Assembly (NCBI GenBank): GCA_023955225.1
Contig: JAGSGJ010000020.1
Span: 1 to 38,029 of the forward strand
Origin: Sulfurovum sp.
GTDB lineage: Bacteria > Campylobacterota > Campylobacteria > Campylobacterales > Sulfurovaceae
Length of the DNA: 38,029 nucleotides
Direction: 5' to 3'
The notes beneath the pieces are model-generated. The model did no database searches and was not told the DNA's origin. It saw nothing but the letters and a program-made list of their open reading frames with translations. Shown piece after piece: positions 1 through 8,754 of the stretch. Each line of letters begins with the position of its first letter. Within the stretch, counting starts at the first letter, position 1. The translations under genes and the position numbers were made by a program.

Positions 1-1
1 C

Positions 2-196
2 ATCATACAAAAAAATTATATCCCTCTTATACTTAATAGAGAAAAAGAGCCATTTCCAAAAGAGTTTGATACAGGTTTCACACCAATCGTACATTTTATA
101 GACTACAAAACGAAAAAAAGCTATAAAAATGTCATTGGGTACAACAATAAAGATGAGTTTACCTATATACTTCGGACAGATACTTCTGCACAGTAA
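2..196 (+). CDS. Thioredoxin-fold protein, C-terminal fragment (5' end outside window)
   Basis: An open frame runs from the window edge to a TAA at 194-196 and encodes the last 64 residues of a protein. The visible part includes FTPIVHF followed by a strand/helix pattern ending VIGYNNKDEFTYIL. That resembles the second half of a thioredoxin fold, where a cis-proline loop (TP) precedes a beta-hairpin and the final helix. The active-site CxxC would lie upstream, outside the window, so whether it is a redox enzyme or a DUF255-like relative cannot be seen. It converges on the RNase Z gene, with a strong hairpin between them. Confidence 0.55.
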   Translation: MIQKNYIPLILNREKEPFPKEFDTGFTPIVHFIDYKTKKSYKNVIGYNNKDEFTYILRTDTSAQ

Positions 197-202
197 AAAT
201 CA

Positions 203-239
203 AAAAAATACGAAATATGTTATATATTTCGTATTTTTT
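203..239. terminator. Bidirectional terminator hairpin
   Basis: A perfect 16-bp inverted repeat (203-218 paired with 224-239) with a 5-base loop. The outer arms are A and T runs, so a U-tract is produced on either strand. It lies between two converging genes and probably ends both transcripts. Confidence 0.85.
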
Positions 240-257
240 AAATCATCCACAATATTT

Positions 258-1211
258 TTATAATTTTTCAACGATACTATTTCTATCTAGACGATATATA
301 TCAAAATCACTAGCAATAAATAGCCTGCCTTTATAACTATCTTTTATTTCATTATAAAGCACTTCAACACCCATTTTGCTATTTTTGTTGTATCTAGGGT
401 TAATATGTGAGGCGATCACATTTTTGACACATCTCTTCTGGACCACTCTTCCTAGTTCTTTTGCAGTAGTGTGCATAACTTTTACCTGAAGATGATCATA
501 ATCATCTTGCGTATAGGTACATTCATGTACCAATAGATCGATCTCTTCAAGATATCTTCCCAAAATATCCGGTCTGCTGTTATCCCCAGCTATGATCAAC
601 GACCTTCCCTCTATCGGTTCCAAAGTAAACTCCTCGGGTTCAAGCTTTTTTCCTTGAAAAACGATACTGTTTCCCCTTTGCAGTTCGCCGTACAGTGGTG
701 AGGGTTCCAGGCCTATGGATCGTAATTTTTCTTCATTTAACTTGTTAGTGATATCGTTCTCTTTGAGATAAAAAGCAAAGCTCTTTATGGAGTGTTCAAG
801 CGATAAGATCTTCAATGAAAACTTGTCAAAACTAAAAGTCTCTTGGGCTTCAAACTCTATGATTTTTAGCTTATATCCAAGATTCTCAAATGAAACATTC
901 ATCACACATTCAAGAAACTTTTTGATACCTTTTGGACCGCATACAGTGAGAGGTCTAAAAGCGGTATCAAGTTTTTTAGAACTCAACAGCCCAGGAAGTC
1001 CATAGTAATGATCTCCATGCATATGCGAGATAAAGATAATGTCCAGTTTACCTATAGAGAGTCTGCTTCTAAGGATCTGATGCTGCGTTGCCTCACCACA
1101 GTCAAAAAGATACCACTTATTATCTTGCTCAAACTCCAATGCAAGTGCAGATACATTTCGCTCTCTAGTCGGTTTTCCTGCACTTGTTCCTAAAAATGTC
1201 AGTTGCACCAT
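258..1211 (-). CDS. rnz: Ribonuclease Z
   Basis: Metallo-beta-lactamase fold endoribonuclease that trims tRNA 3' trailers in the cytoplasm. The 317 residues match the short RNase Z form. Visible signatures are the N-terminal LTFLGTSAGKPT strand, the zinc-binding HxHxDH motif (H63, H65, D67, H68 in SHMHGDHYYG), a metal-ligand aspartate in AGDNSRPD, the HTTAKELG segment and the late ASHINPRY histidine. The start has AAGGAGAAG immediately upstream and lies 12 bases after the phosphatidyltransferase stop, so the two are probably cotranscribed. No key residue appears to be missing. Confidence 0.93.
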   Translation of the reverse strand: MVQLTFLGTSAGKPTRERNVSALALEFEQDNKWYLFDCGEATQHQILRSRLSIGKLDIIFISHMHGDHYYGLPGLLSSKKLDTAFRPLTVCGPKGIKKFLECVMNVSFENLGYKLKIIEFEAQETFSFDKFSLKILSLEHSIKSFAFYLKENDITNKLNEEKLRSIGLEPSPLYGELQRGNSIVFQGKKLEPEEFTLEPIEGRSLIIAGDNSRPDILGRYLEEIDLLVHECTYTQDDYDHLQVKVMHTTAKELGRVVQKRCVKNVIASHINPRYNKNSKMGVEVLYNEIKDSYKGRLFIASDFDIYRLDRNSIVEKL

Positions 1212-1223
1212 CTTCTCCTTTAA

Positions 1224-1784
1224 CTATGATCTCTCTTTCCAAGCATGCCAAATAGAATAGATGTCACTTTTCTGTTTTGGCAGTATGATCGTAATCACAA
1301 TATTTTCTACCATTTCGATCACCAAAAAATAAATTGCTATATGAAACAAAAGATTATTTCCAAATCCAAGTAGCATCACAACACCTGCACTTATCAGTAC
1401 AGCTGAAACTTTTGTGATCCATGTATGATAACTGGCAAGCTTTCCAAACTTTAGCAGAGAAAAAACAGCAGGTAGTATGTAAACAATGATTGCAGATATG
1501 ATATAGTAAAGTTCCTCTTTGATCACATCCGGCCATAGCCACCAGGCAGCCAAAGTCGTACTAAGATAGGTCAATATATCACCATAGCTATCGAGTCTTG
1601 CACCCAGTTCAGTAGTTTGATCCAGCATACGTGCGATAACTCCATCAAGTACATCTGAAAGCAGCATCAGCCCAAAAAGTATAAAAAAGAGTGTTGGCAT
1701 TTCAAGCCAGCCAGCCAACAATAAAAATGGTGCTGCGATGATACGAAATAAACTTAAACTATTTGGGATATTGAGTAACATCAT
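1224..1784 (-). CDS. CDP-alcohol phosphatidyltransferase (PgsA-like)
   Basis: Integral membrane enzyme of the family that transfers a phosphatidyl group from CDP-diacylglycerol to an alcohol acceptor. The family signature D-G-x2-A-R-x8-G-x3-D-x3-D is complete (DGVIARM ... LGARLDSYGD), and the four aspartates normally hold the divalent metals. The 186 residues carry about five hydrophobic segments. PgsA-type phosphatidylglycerophosphate synthesis is the nearest guess, but the acceptor alcohol cannot be read from sequence. AGGAG sits 5 bases before the first of two adjacent ATGs. It is the first gene of a likely operon with rnz. Confidence 0.85.
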   Translation of the reverse strand: MMLLNIPNSLSLFRIIAAPFLLLAGWLEMPTLFFILFGLMLLSDVLDGVIARMLDQTTELGARLDSYGDILTYLSTTLAAWWLWPDVIKEELYYIISAIIVYILPAVFSLLKFGKLASYHTWITKVSAVLISAGVVMLLGFGNNLLFHIAIYFLVIEMVENIVITIILPKQKSDIYSIWHAWKERS

Positions 1785-1910
1785 AAAAGCTCCTATCGAT
1801 TTATATTATACTGATAATATGAGAGAAAGTTAATATAAGAGGTGCGATGTATTCAAATATAACGTTAAATAGGTAATGAAGAGGAACACTATCCTCTTCA
1901 TCGTGAATGA

Positions 1911-2348
1911 TCACTTTATCTTGATCTTCTTACTTTCTTTTTCACTTCTTTTCATCTTCGGTATCACTACCTCCAGTACACCATCCTTAGAATTTGCTTC
2001 GATATTTTCAGCATCTGTATTTTCAGGAAGTGTAAAACTTCTTTGAAACTTACCATAAGAGCTCTCCTTCTTATAGTAATCTTTCTCTTTGACCTCTTTC
2101 TTGGTTTTTCTCTCACCTGAGATTGTCAGGACATCATCTTTAAGATCTACATGGATATCCTCTTTTTTAACACCTGGAAGATCAACCTCTACATGATAGG
2201 CATACTCACCTTCTCTTGTATTGACAGTTGGAGTAAAACCGGAAATATTTGAAAGTTCACTACCCATCTCCGGCACTCTTAATGCACCCACCATTCTCTC
2301 TTCTAAATCTCTAAAATCTCTCATCGGATCAAATTTCGTTAATAACAT
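1911..2348 (-). CDS. Small heat-shock protein, Hsp20 family
   Basis: ATP-independent holdase chaperone of about 145 residues. The alpha-crystallin domain is clear: a TPTVNTREGEYAYHVEVDLPGV start, VDLKDDVLTISGERK, the FQRSFTLPENTD strand, and GVLEVVIPK as the conserved G-V-L hairpin. The frame stays open upstream to 2438, but I choose the ATG at 2348. AAGGAG lies 6 bases before it, and the upstream extension would run through a consensus promoter at 2385-2413. The gene is divergent from the PfpI-like gene, another stress-type protein. I see no CIRCE or HAIR repeat in the gap. Confidence 0.92.
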   Translation of the reverse strand: MLLTKFDPMRDFRDLEERMVGALRVPEMGSELSNISGFTPTVNTREGEYAYHVEVDLPGVKKEDIHVDLKDDVLTISGERKTKKEVKEKDYYKKESSYGKFQRSFTLPENTDAENIEANSKDGVLEVVIPKMKRSEKESKKIKIK

Positions 2349-2384
2349 TATTGCTCCTTTATATTTATTAGATGTTATATTACT

Positions 2385-2413
2385 AGTATATAACTTTTTC
2401 ATATACTTGTCAA
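2385..2413 (-). promoter_or_regulatory. Consensus sigma-70 promoter for hsp20
   Basis: On the minus strand, TTGACA (2413-2408) is followed after exactly 17 bases by TATACT (2390-2385). The predicted start is near 2378, giving a leader of about 30 bases that ends in AAGGAG. A full -35 box is unusual for this phylum, whose housekeeping promoters often rely on an extended -10. Confidence 0.75.
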
Positions 2414-2442
2414 TCATTTGATGAAACTTACATAACACAATA

Positions 2443-2451
2443 TGCTATACT
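2443..2451 (+). promoter_or_regulatory. Extended -10 promoter for the PfpI-like gene
   Basis: TGCTATACT reads as an extended -10 (TGn plus TATACT at 2446-2451). There is no recognisable -35. It would start transcription near 2458, about 34 bases before the ATG at 2492, which has GGAGG upstream. It is back-to-back with the hsp20 promoter. Confidence 0.5.
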
Positions 2452-2491
2452 CTACTTTTAACCTGTCACTCTAATTTGTGAGGAGGAAAGT

Positions 2492-3019
2492 ATGAGAGCT
2501 TTGATCATCAGTGCAGATATTTTTGAAGATTCTGAGTTAAAAATACCCTATCAATCTCTTCAAGAGATAGGGATACATGTAGACATCGCTTCTATAAAAA
2601 AAGGTACTATCGTCGGCAAACATGGATTTAGTGCAGATGTCACTATGTCCCTGGATGAAGTAAATCCAAAGAAATATGACATACTGATTCTTCCTGGAGG
2701 TAAAGCACCTTCTGTAATACGCAAAGAGCAAAAAGCATTGGAGATAGCCCGATATTTTTTCGATCACAATAAATTAGTCGCAGCCATATGTCATGGTCCG
2801 CAGATTCTGATCTCTGCTGGTTTACTGAGAGGAAGAGTTGTTACTGGATATAAAAGTATAGCAGACGAGTTAAAAGATGCTGGTGCTATATATAAAGATG
2901 AGGAAGTAGTTATAGATAATAATCTTATCACTTCCAGACAACCTTCAGATCTGAATGCCTTTATGGAAGCAATTAAACAGTATTTATATAAGAATAGCTA
3001 TAAAAAGAATACGTTGTGA
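2492..3019 (+). CDS. DJ-1/PfpI family protein (deglycase/glyoxalase III type)
   Basis: A 175-residue class I glutamine-amidotransferase-like protein of the PfpI/YhbO branch. The nucleophile elbow AICHGP places the reactive cysteine at C100 followed by H101, and an acidic residue near the N-terminus (E12 or E15) would complete the site. LILPGGKAPS and the ITSRQPSDLNAF tail are typical of the branch, which has been assigned protease, glyoxalase or deglycase activity. The exact reaction is therefore uncertain. GGAGGAAAGT precedes the ATG. It is divergent from hsp20, which fits a proteotoxic or carbonyl-stress role. Confidence 0.88.
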   Translation: MRALIISADIFEDSELKIPYQSLQEIGIHVDIASIKKGTIVGKHGFSADVTMSLDEVNPKKYDILILPGGKAPSVIRKEQKALEIARYFFDHNKLVAAICHGPQILISAGLLRGRVVTGYKSIADELKDAGAIYKDEEVVIDNNLITSRQPSDLNAFMEAIKQYLYKNSYKKNTL

Positions 3020-3097
3020 ATTAAGAAGATAGAGAAATGATAAACTCAGAACCCTATTATCTCTACCAAAAATCTGTTTCAACTGTTTTAGAATCAG

Positions 3098-3859
3098 CTA
3101 TTCTTTTACTATCCCCTTCATAAACTGCTGCAAATCCGTCGGGAACGGAAAGATCAATGTATTGGTCTTATCACTAGAGATATCACTCATAGTCTGCAAA
3201 TAACGCAACTGTATTCCCAACGGGTTTCTAGCGAGAACTTCAGCCGCTTTAAGAAGATTCTCACTTGCTTCGAGTTCCCCTTTGGCGTTGATCACTTTGG
3301 CACGGCGTTCTCTTTCAGCTTCCGCCTGTTTAGCAATAGCACGTACCATGCTCTCATCAAGATCTATATGCTTGATCTCGACATTGGAGATCTTTATACC
3401 CCAGGTATCAGTCTGCTTGTCAAGTATCTCCTGTATATCGAAGTTCAATTGTTCTCGTTCTGCAAGCATTTCATCAAGTTCATGCCGGCCAAGAACAGAA
3501 CGCAGCGTTGTCTGTGCAAGCTGGCTGGTTGCAGCATAAAAATTCTCTACCTGAATAATCGCTTTTTCAGGATCAACAACACGAAAATAGACGACAGCAT
3601 TCACATGCACAGAAACATTGTCATGGGAGATGACATCCTGCGTCGGGACATCTAAAACAATAATACGAAGATCCACCCGTACCATTTTCTGTATAAACGG
3701 TATCAAAATGATTAGACCCGGGCCTTTCACTCCGGTAAAACGGCCAAGCGTAAAAACCACTCCACGCTCATATTCACGTAAAATGCGAATAGCAGATGCC
3801 AGCAAAATAATCAAGATCATCGCGATATAGACAGTAGTCATTGGTATAATAGGTAACAT
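3098..3859 (-). CDS. Slipin: SPFH/Band 7 (stomatin-like) membrane protein
   Basis: A 253-residue stomatin homologue with an N-terminal hydrophobic segment (about residues 5-25), then the SPFH core including EYERGVVFTLGRF, VVYFRVVDPEKA and GIKISNVEIKHIDL, and an E/R-rich helix (RAIAKQAEAERERRAKVINAKG stretch) that drives oligomerisation in the family. It begins 3 bases after the stop of the NfeD-type protease gene, so the two are translationally linked. This pair is widespread. Family knowledge suggests a membrane scaffold in microdomains, with the NfeD partner acting as a membrane protease. Confidence 0.92.
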   Translation of the reverse strand: MLPIIPMTTVYIAMILIILLASAIRILREYERGVVFTLGRFTGVKGPGLIILIPFIQKMVRVDLRIIVLDVPTQDVISHDNVSVHVNAVVYFRVVDPEKAIIQVENFYAATSQLAQTTLRSVLGRHELDEMLAEREQLNFDIQEILDKQTDTWGIKISNVEIKHIDLDESMVRAIAKQAEAERERRAKVINAKGELEASENLLKAAEVLARNPLGIQLRYLQTMSDISSDKTNTLIFPFPTDLQQFMKGIVKE

Positions 3860-3862
3860 AAT

Positions 3863-5158
3863 TTACTCCTTTATTGGATTGACGTGCAGTACTAATCCTA
3901 AAAGACTTTCTACACGTACTTTTTGGCCGATTTTCAGCACACTATTCGATTCAGCATACCATATTTCGCTATGACAGCGGACACGATACCCTTTATCTGT
4001 TGATTCAAGTACTTCGGCAGTAGCACCGACCATCTCATCTACACCAGTTACAATTTTTACAGATCTCGATCTGATGATAAACTGTAGAACAAAGATGAAA
4101 AAGCCCAAGCTTACCAAAGAAAAAGCGATTATGAGAGGAATGGACACACCTCTTCCTAGTGTATCGGCATCAAAAAGAAGCAGTGAACCAAAGGCAAATG
4201 CAGCAACACCACCAATACCCAGAATACCAAATCCAGTGATAAAAACTTCTGCAACCATAAAGGCAATACCCAAGATGATCAACAACAGTCCCGCATAATT
4301 AAAAGGTATCATGTTCAATGCATACAATGCAGTCACTCCTGAGATCATCCCAATCACTCCAGGAAATATAGCACCTGGATTCATCAATTCAAAAAAGATG
4401 CCGTATATGGCTATAATCAAAAGCATATATGCGATGTTAGGATTGGTAATTATGGATAGAAATTGGGTTTTCCAGTCAGGTTCAAATGTCAGTATTGTTG
4501 CACCTTCAGTTCTTAGTATGATGTTCTTACCAGAAACAGTGACCTCTCTACCTTCAAGTTTACTCAACAGTTCATTGCTATCTTCAGCAACCAAGTCGAT
4601 GACACCATAGCGAAGAGCATCGTTAGCAGAAATACTTTTAGCCTCTTTTACGGCTTCCACTGCCCATGTGATATTACGTTCATTCAATTCAGCCAGACTT
4701 TTAATGTAAGCTATAGCATCATTGATCACTTTTTTCTCAAGAGCAGAGGGGCTACTGGCGTTTGAATCTGTGATCATCGGTGTGGGCATCAGGCTGACTG
4801 GAGTAGCGGCACCAAGATTAGTTCCAGGTGCCATGGCTGCAACATGAGAAGCATAAAGTAAATAGGTTCCGGCACTTGCAGCATGTGCACCTTTGGGAGA
4901 GACATAAGTAATGACAGGAAATGTACTGTTTGTAATCTCCTGTATCATCTCCCGCATAGAGGAAGATAGACCTCCCGGAGTATCTAGCTCAATCAATAGT
5001 ATATCGGCATTTTTATGTACTGCAGCTGCCATTCCCTCTTTAAGATAGTTACTACTTGCAGGGCCAATGGCACCTTTTATCTCTAATTTCATGATCGTAG
5101 AAGTGCTAGCAAAAAGTGGTAAACATGTCATAAATAACAAAAAAAGTAAACGTTTCAT
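3863..5158 (-). CDS. NfeD-family membrane serine protease (stomatin operon partner)
   Basis: Long-form NfeD: a signal peptide or first membrane segment, a ClpP-like protease domain (about residues 24-230), a block of four to five membrane helices (about 235-355), and a C-terminal NfeD OB-fold domain. The protease nucleophile is probably the serine of AASAGTYLL (S95 from the chosen start), and the general-base lysine is one of the KK pair before VINDAIAY. The frame opens at a GTG at 5167, but GAGAGG abuts that GTG directly and lies 7-8 bases before the ATG at 5158, so I prefer the ATG (431 residues). The slipin gene follows after 3 bases. Confidence 0.88.
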   Translation of the reverse strand: MKRLLFLLFMTCLPLFASTSTIMKLEIKGAIGPASSNYLKEGMAAAVHKNADILLIELDTPGGLSSSMREMIQEITNSTFPVITYVSPKGAHAASAGTYLLYASHVAAMAPGTNLGAATPVSLMPTPMITDSNASSPSALEKKVINDAIAYIKSLAELNERNITWAVEAVKEAKSISANDALRYGVIDLVAEDSNELLSKLEGREVTVSGKNIILRTEGATILTFEPDWKTQFLSIITNPNIAYMLLIIAIYGIFFELMNPGAIFPGVIGMISGVTALYALNMIPFNYAGLLLIILGIAFMVAEVFITGFGILGIGGVAAFAFGSLLLFDADTLGRGVSIPLIIAFSLVSLGFFIFVLQFIIRSRSVKIVTGVDEMVGATAEVLESTDKGYRVRCHSEIWYAESNSVLKIGQKVRVESLLGLVLHVNPIKE

Positions 5159-5321
5159 CTTATACACCTCTCATCCAGTAATAAAGACAACTATAGTCTA
5201 TCATATCCAATAAGTAAAAGGAAAGTCAATATCTTTGTGCTAAAATATAGATATGGTACCTTTAAAAATCCTGCGTGATTTTAGATGGTCCCTTTATTAT
5301 ATAAAATTTTGGAGGTAATAC

Positions 5322-5570
5322 ATGAAAAGATATATTTATAACTCCGACATCGGAACCTTTGAGATCCGGCAGACAAGTCATTTACGTTATCAGCTCTGGA
5401 TAGAAGAAGAACTACTTGGTGAATATGCAAACGCCGATCTTGCTGCCGCAGATGTAGCTGGATTTGATATCGGCTATGTTGAATGGGACAAACTCGAAAA
5501 TGAACTCGAAAATGTTCCAGACAATCTTTCTAAATGGTCTATCGTCACAGAGGAAGAACCTCGTAAGTGA
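5322..5570 (+). CDS. Conserved-looking hypothetical protein, 82 residues
   Basis: An acidic 82-residue protein with no signal peptide, membrane segment or metal motif that I recognise. Start confidence is high because GGAGG lies 7 bases before the ATG. It ends in TGATG, so its stop overlaps the start of the Mut7-C RNase gene by one base and the two are almost certainly translated from one mRNA. An extended -10 (TGCTAAAAT, 5238-5246) could drive both. Function unknown. The close coupling to an RNase-like gene is the only hint. Confidence 0.75.
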   Translation: MKRYIYNSDIGTFEIRQTSHLRYQLWIEEELLGEYANADLAAADVAGFDIGYVEWDKLENELENVPDNLSKWSIVTEEEPRK

Positions 5571-6058
5571 TGCAACCTTCCAAGACCAGTAAAAAGAGTA
5601 CCCCGAAGTTCATCGCTGATTGTCATTTAGGAAAGCTTGCAAAGTATCTACGGCTAATGGGGCTTGACACGCTCTTTTTTCCTCATATAGAAGACAACAA
5701 GCTCATCACTATCGCCAATGAAGAGAACCGTATCATTCTAACTCGTGACCGTCTTCTGTCAGAGCGTAAAAATGCGCCTGTTCTTTTTCTGGATCCTACC
5801 GACACTAAAGAGCAGCTCAAAACACTTATTGACTACTATAGCCTAAAAGAACACACTGCTCTCTTCAGCCGATGTATTGTCTGCAATACTCCCCTTCAGG
5901 TAATTAATAAAGAGAAGATCATAGACAGCTTGCCCGAAAAAGTCAAAAAGCATTTTGATTTTTTTGAGTACTGTCCTACCTGCGATCGCATCTACTGGCA
6001 AGGAGATCACTATAGACATATGATGGATTTTTTGACCCAAGTGTTAAAAGAATCATGA
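5570..6058 (+). CDS. Mut7-C RNase domain protein with zinc ribbon
   Basis: A 162-residue protein matching the Mut7-C/DUF82 architecture: an N-terminal PIN-like half with FIADCHLGKLAKYLRLMG and ILTRDR (conserved acidic residues of the nuclease fold), then a C-terminal zinc ribbon with CIVC and CPTC pairs and the family-typical IYWQGDHYRHM ending. The expected role is RNA cleavage, but the substrate is unknown. A GTG at 5567 is in frame, but the ATG at 5570 overlapping the preceding TGA is the natural coupled start. The gene is convergent with the DUF503 gene. Confidence 0.83.
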   Translation: MQPSKTSKKSTPKFIADCHLGKLAKYLRLMGLDTLFFPHIEDNKLITIANEENRIILTRDRLLSERKNAPVLFLDPTDTKEQLKTLIDYYSLKEHTALFSRCIVCNTPLQVINKEKIIDSLPEKVKKHFDFFEYCPTCDRIYWQGDHYRHMMDFLTQVLKES

Positions 6059-6083
6059 GTAAATAATTTACTATTTCACTCAT

Positions 6084-6359
6084 TTAAATCTCTTCATAAT
6101 CCAGTTCAAAGTGATACTCAGAAAAATTTCTCTCAAGCATTTGTTCAATCTTTTCACGGTACTGCGCGGACTTAAGAGAGTTTGGAGAGAGAAAGACAAA
6201 AGCGATATCAGCTTCTTTAGCATATTCGCCACTGATATCCATTACAGAGAGATTAAATGCTTTGAGCTTCTCCTTCATACTGTTTGTGACACTTCTACGC
6301 CCTTTGAGTGATTGGACATGAGGTAGTTCCAGATGGAGAATACAGCTACATATAATCAT
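6084..6359 (-). CDS. DUF503 family protein (YlxP-like)
   Basis: A 91-residue protein with the DUF503 pattern: a CILHLELP strand, HVQSLKGRRSV, a helix, LSVMDISGE and IAFVFLSPNS. Bacillus YlxP relatives are encoded near translation genes, but no firm function is known to me. The open frame begins at 6398 inside the Lon-like gene. I use the ATG at 6359, 7 bases after that gene's stop, because homologues start with this strand (MIICSCILH). It is the last gene of the ald-lon-DUF503 cluster. Confidence 0.75.
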   Translation of the reverse strand: MIICSCILHLELPHVQSLKGRRSVTNSMKEKLKAFNLSVMDISGEYAKEADIAFVFLSPNSLKSAQYREKIEQMLERNFSEYHFELDYEEI

Positions 6360-6366
6360 AAATTTC

Positions 6367-8754
6367 TCATATCTTTTTTCGTTTGCTTTTATTGGCAAGT
6401 TGTTTTAACTTCTCCTCTACAAGGTAGTTAATGCTTCCTTTTGGAAATTTACCATTTTCATCTTTTCTACCGCTTACTTTTCCGGTGAGTATCTCCATAC
6501 CTTCATCAACACGCTCAATAGCATAGATCTTAAATTTACCGCTTTTAACCGCTTCTAAGACTTCCTCTTTCAGCATTAGATGTTTTACATTTGATACCGG
6601 GATAATAATGCCATTTCTTTTTTCACTGTTTACCAAAGTACAAATATCAAAAAAACCTTCTATTTTTTCATTGATGCCACCTACTGCCTGAACTTGACCA
6701 TTCTGATTTACAGAACCGGTAACTGCTATGGACTGGTCTAGAGCAACTTCACTTAATGAAGAGAGTAAAGTAAATAGTTCTGCACATGAGGCACTGTCAC
6801 CATCAATTTTTCCGTATGATTGTTCAAAGACTAATGTTGCAGTTATACTCAATGGAAAATCTTTGGCATAGGTCGCACCCAAATAGGCTGAAAGTATCAT
6901 GATTCCCTTATTGTGTGTTGGACCACTGAGTTTTACTTCTCTCTCAATATTGATCACACCGCCTTTTCCAAGTCTGGTCAATGCTGTGATCTTTGAGGGA
7001 TGACCAAAAGAGAAATTTCCAAGATCAAGTACAGCAACTCCGTTTATTTGACCGATAGCAGATCCATCCGTCTCTATAAGTATCGTTCCTCTATCAATTG
7101 CTTCATACATATTATCTTTAATTCGGTCTGAACGTTCTATCTTTTCTTTGATCGCATCATTTATTTCAGCTTTAGTGATCTGTTGCATATTTTTCTCTCT
7201 AGCAATAAAATCAGCTTCTTGCAATAAGTCACTTAAACTCCCCAAATTTGTTGAAAGCTTTTGACTATCCTCTGCCATACGAGAACTGTATTCAATGACC
7301 TTACCTACTGCTTCTTTGTTTAATGGAATAATTCCATTATCTTTTGATATCATTCCAATCATCTTGGCATAAAGTAAACTGTTTTCATCATTTCTCTGTG
7401 TATCATCTTCAAAGTCTGCATTTATTTTAAAAATATCTTTGAACTCAGGATCATAGTTATACAATAAATAATAGAGTATTCTACTACCGATCAGAACGAT
7501 TTTAACATCTAATTCTATAGGTTCAGGTTCTAATGTCAGTGTGCTCATAAGGCTAAGAGAATGAGCCAATGACTCTATTCGAATTTCACCTGATCTTAAC
7601 ATCCTTTTTAGTCCTTCCCATACAAAAGGTTGCATAATAACTTTTGATGCATCGAGTATCAGATATCCACCGTTGGCTCTGTGCAGCGCACCTGCTTTAA
7701 TTAGATTAAAATCCGTCAGAAGTGTACCCATCTGTGCTATATTTTCAATTTCACCAAATAAATTTACATATGTTGGATTATTCTCATAGATGATCGGTGC
7801 ACTATCTTCATTTTTATAACTTACGAGTACATTAACACGATATCTACTAAATATACCGCTCTGTTTTGCATAGTTCATTCCCATAGAGGTAAGATTGTTT
7901 TGTGCAGAAATTAAAAAATCTTGGGAGTTATCTATAATATCTTCTTCCACATTTTCTAAATATTCGATTATTTTTTTATATGCTTGATATCTTTTTTTTA
8001 ACTCACCTATACTGTTATCTACAGCTTTTTTAGTCATATTCCTTTCAAGTTTTCTAATTTCTTTTTGCTGTATCTTACTCTGAATGATAATATCTTGAAC
8101 CATATTCTCCAGTTCGTTTTTGAATTTGATAATTGTTTCTTGTATCTGCTCTTTATCTTTTACATTCAGTGCCTGATACTCTTCCTTCCCAAGAACTTTT
8201 CCTTCATGACTCATAGGTGAAAGAGTGTATCCTGATGTGGTATAATCGACAGCTATATACTCTTTTCGTGCTCTTTCTTTCAGTCCTATTAAGAATTTTT
8301 CTTTTTCTTCAGTGAGTTTATCTATAATCACTTGTTTTTGTACCCGATATTCTTCACTTTCAAATACCGATGGGATAATGCTTTGCAACTCTTCTATCAA
8401 CTCTTCCATATCTTTTTTGAGTTGCATACCCATTGAAGAAGCTACCTTTAGATATATAGGTTTTCTAGGGTCCTCAAAATTATTGACATAACACCAGTCA
8501 CCAGGTTGTACTTCATCTTTAGCACGACTCTTGATAAACTTTTCGACAACACTGTGTTTTCCGCTCCCAAGCTTTCCCATTGCATAAAGATTGTAACCCT
8601 CTTTCTTTATACCTATGCCAAAACTAATGGCTTTGAGTGCTCGCGTCTGCCCTATGACCTCATCAAGCTCTTCCAGTTCATCAGTAGTTTCAAAGTCAAA
8701 TATTTCTAAATTACAATAATTATAGAGTTTATCAACACTAAGTGTCTTTTTCAT
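6367..8754 (-). CDS. Lon-like ATP-dependent protease (LonH/YcbZ type)
   Basis: A 795-residue AAA+ protease of the S16 family without the classical Lon N-domain. A P-loop lies near residues 60-67 (GKLGSGKH), followed by a long helical insertion (about 100-280), an unusual Walker B-like stretch GGYLILDA, and a C-terminal Lon protease domain. The Ser-Lys dyad is visible: S654 in GDSAS and K697 in GGINEKIEG, 43 residues apart as in Lon. The tail is basic (ANKSKRKKI). The start is the ATG overlapping the ald stop (ATGA), with GGAGG 6 bases upstream. The further upstream in-frame Met lies inside ald. The role is probably quality-control proteolysis; the substrates are unknown. Confidence 0.88.
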   Translation of the reverse strand: MKKTLSVDKLYNYCNLEIFDFETTDELEELDEVIGQTRALKAISFGIGIKKEGYNLYAMGKLGSGKHSVVEKFIKSRAKDEVQPGDWCYVNNFEDPRKPIYLKVASSMGMQLKKDMEELIEELQSIIPSVFESEEYRVQKQVIIDKLTEEKEKFLIGLKERARKEYIAVDYTTSGYTLSPMSHEGKVLGKEEYQALNVKDKEQIQETIIKFKNELENMVQDIIIQSKIQQKEIRKLERNMTKKAVDNSIGELKKRYQAYKKIIEYLENVEEDIIDNSQDFLISAQNNLTSMGMNYAKQSGIFSRYRVNVLVSYKNEDSAPIIYENNPTYVNLFGEIENIAQMGTLLTDFNLIKAGALHRANGGYLILDASKVIMQPFVWEGLKRMLRSGEIRIESLAHSLSLMSTLTLEPEPIELDVKIVLIGSRILYYLLYNYDPEFKDIFKINADFEDDTQRNDENSLLYAKMIGMISKDNGIIPLNKEAVGKVIEYSSRMAEDSQKLSTNLGSLSDLLQEADFIAREKNMQQITKAEINDAIKEKIERSDRIKDNMYEAIDRGTILIETDGSAIGQINGVAVLDLGNFSFGHPSKITALTRLGKGGVINIEREVKLSGPTHNKGIMILSAYLGATYAKDFPLSITATLVFEQSYGKIDGDSASCAELFTLLSSLSEVALDQSIAVTGSVNQNGQVQAVGGINEKIEGFFDICTLVNSEKRNGIIIPVSNVKHLMLKEEVLEAVKSGKFKIYAIERVDEGMEILTGKVSGRKDENGKFPKGSINYLVEEKLKQLANKSKRKKI

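Noticed and set aside
2349..2438. N-terminal extension of Hsp20 to the start at 2438
   Set aside because: It would translate through a consensus promoter, and the ATG at 2348 has a proper ribosome-binding site and the usual family start.
5322..6058. Firm call of a toxin-antitoxin module
   Set aside because: The layout is suggestive, but neither protein belongs to a known toxin or antitoxin family, so it is listed only as a finding.
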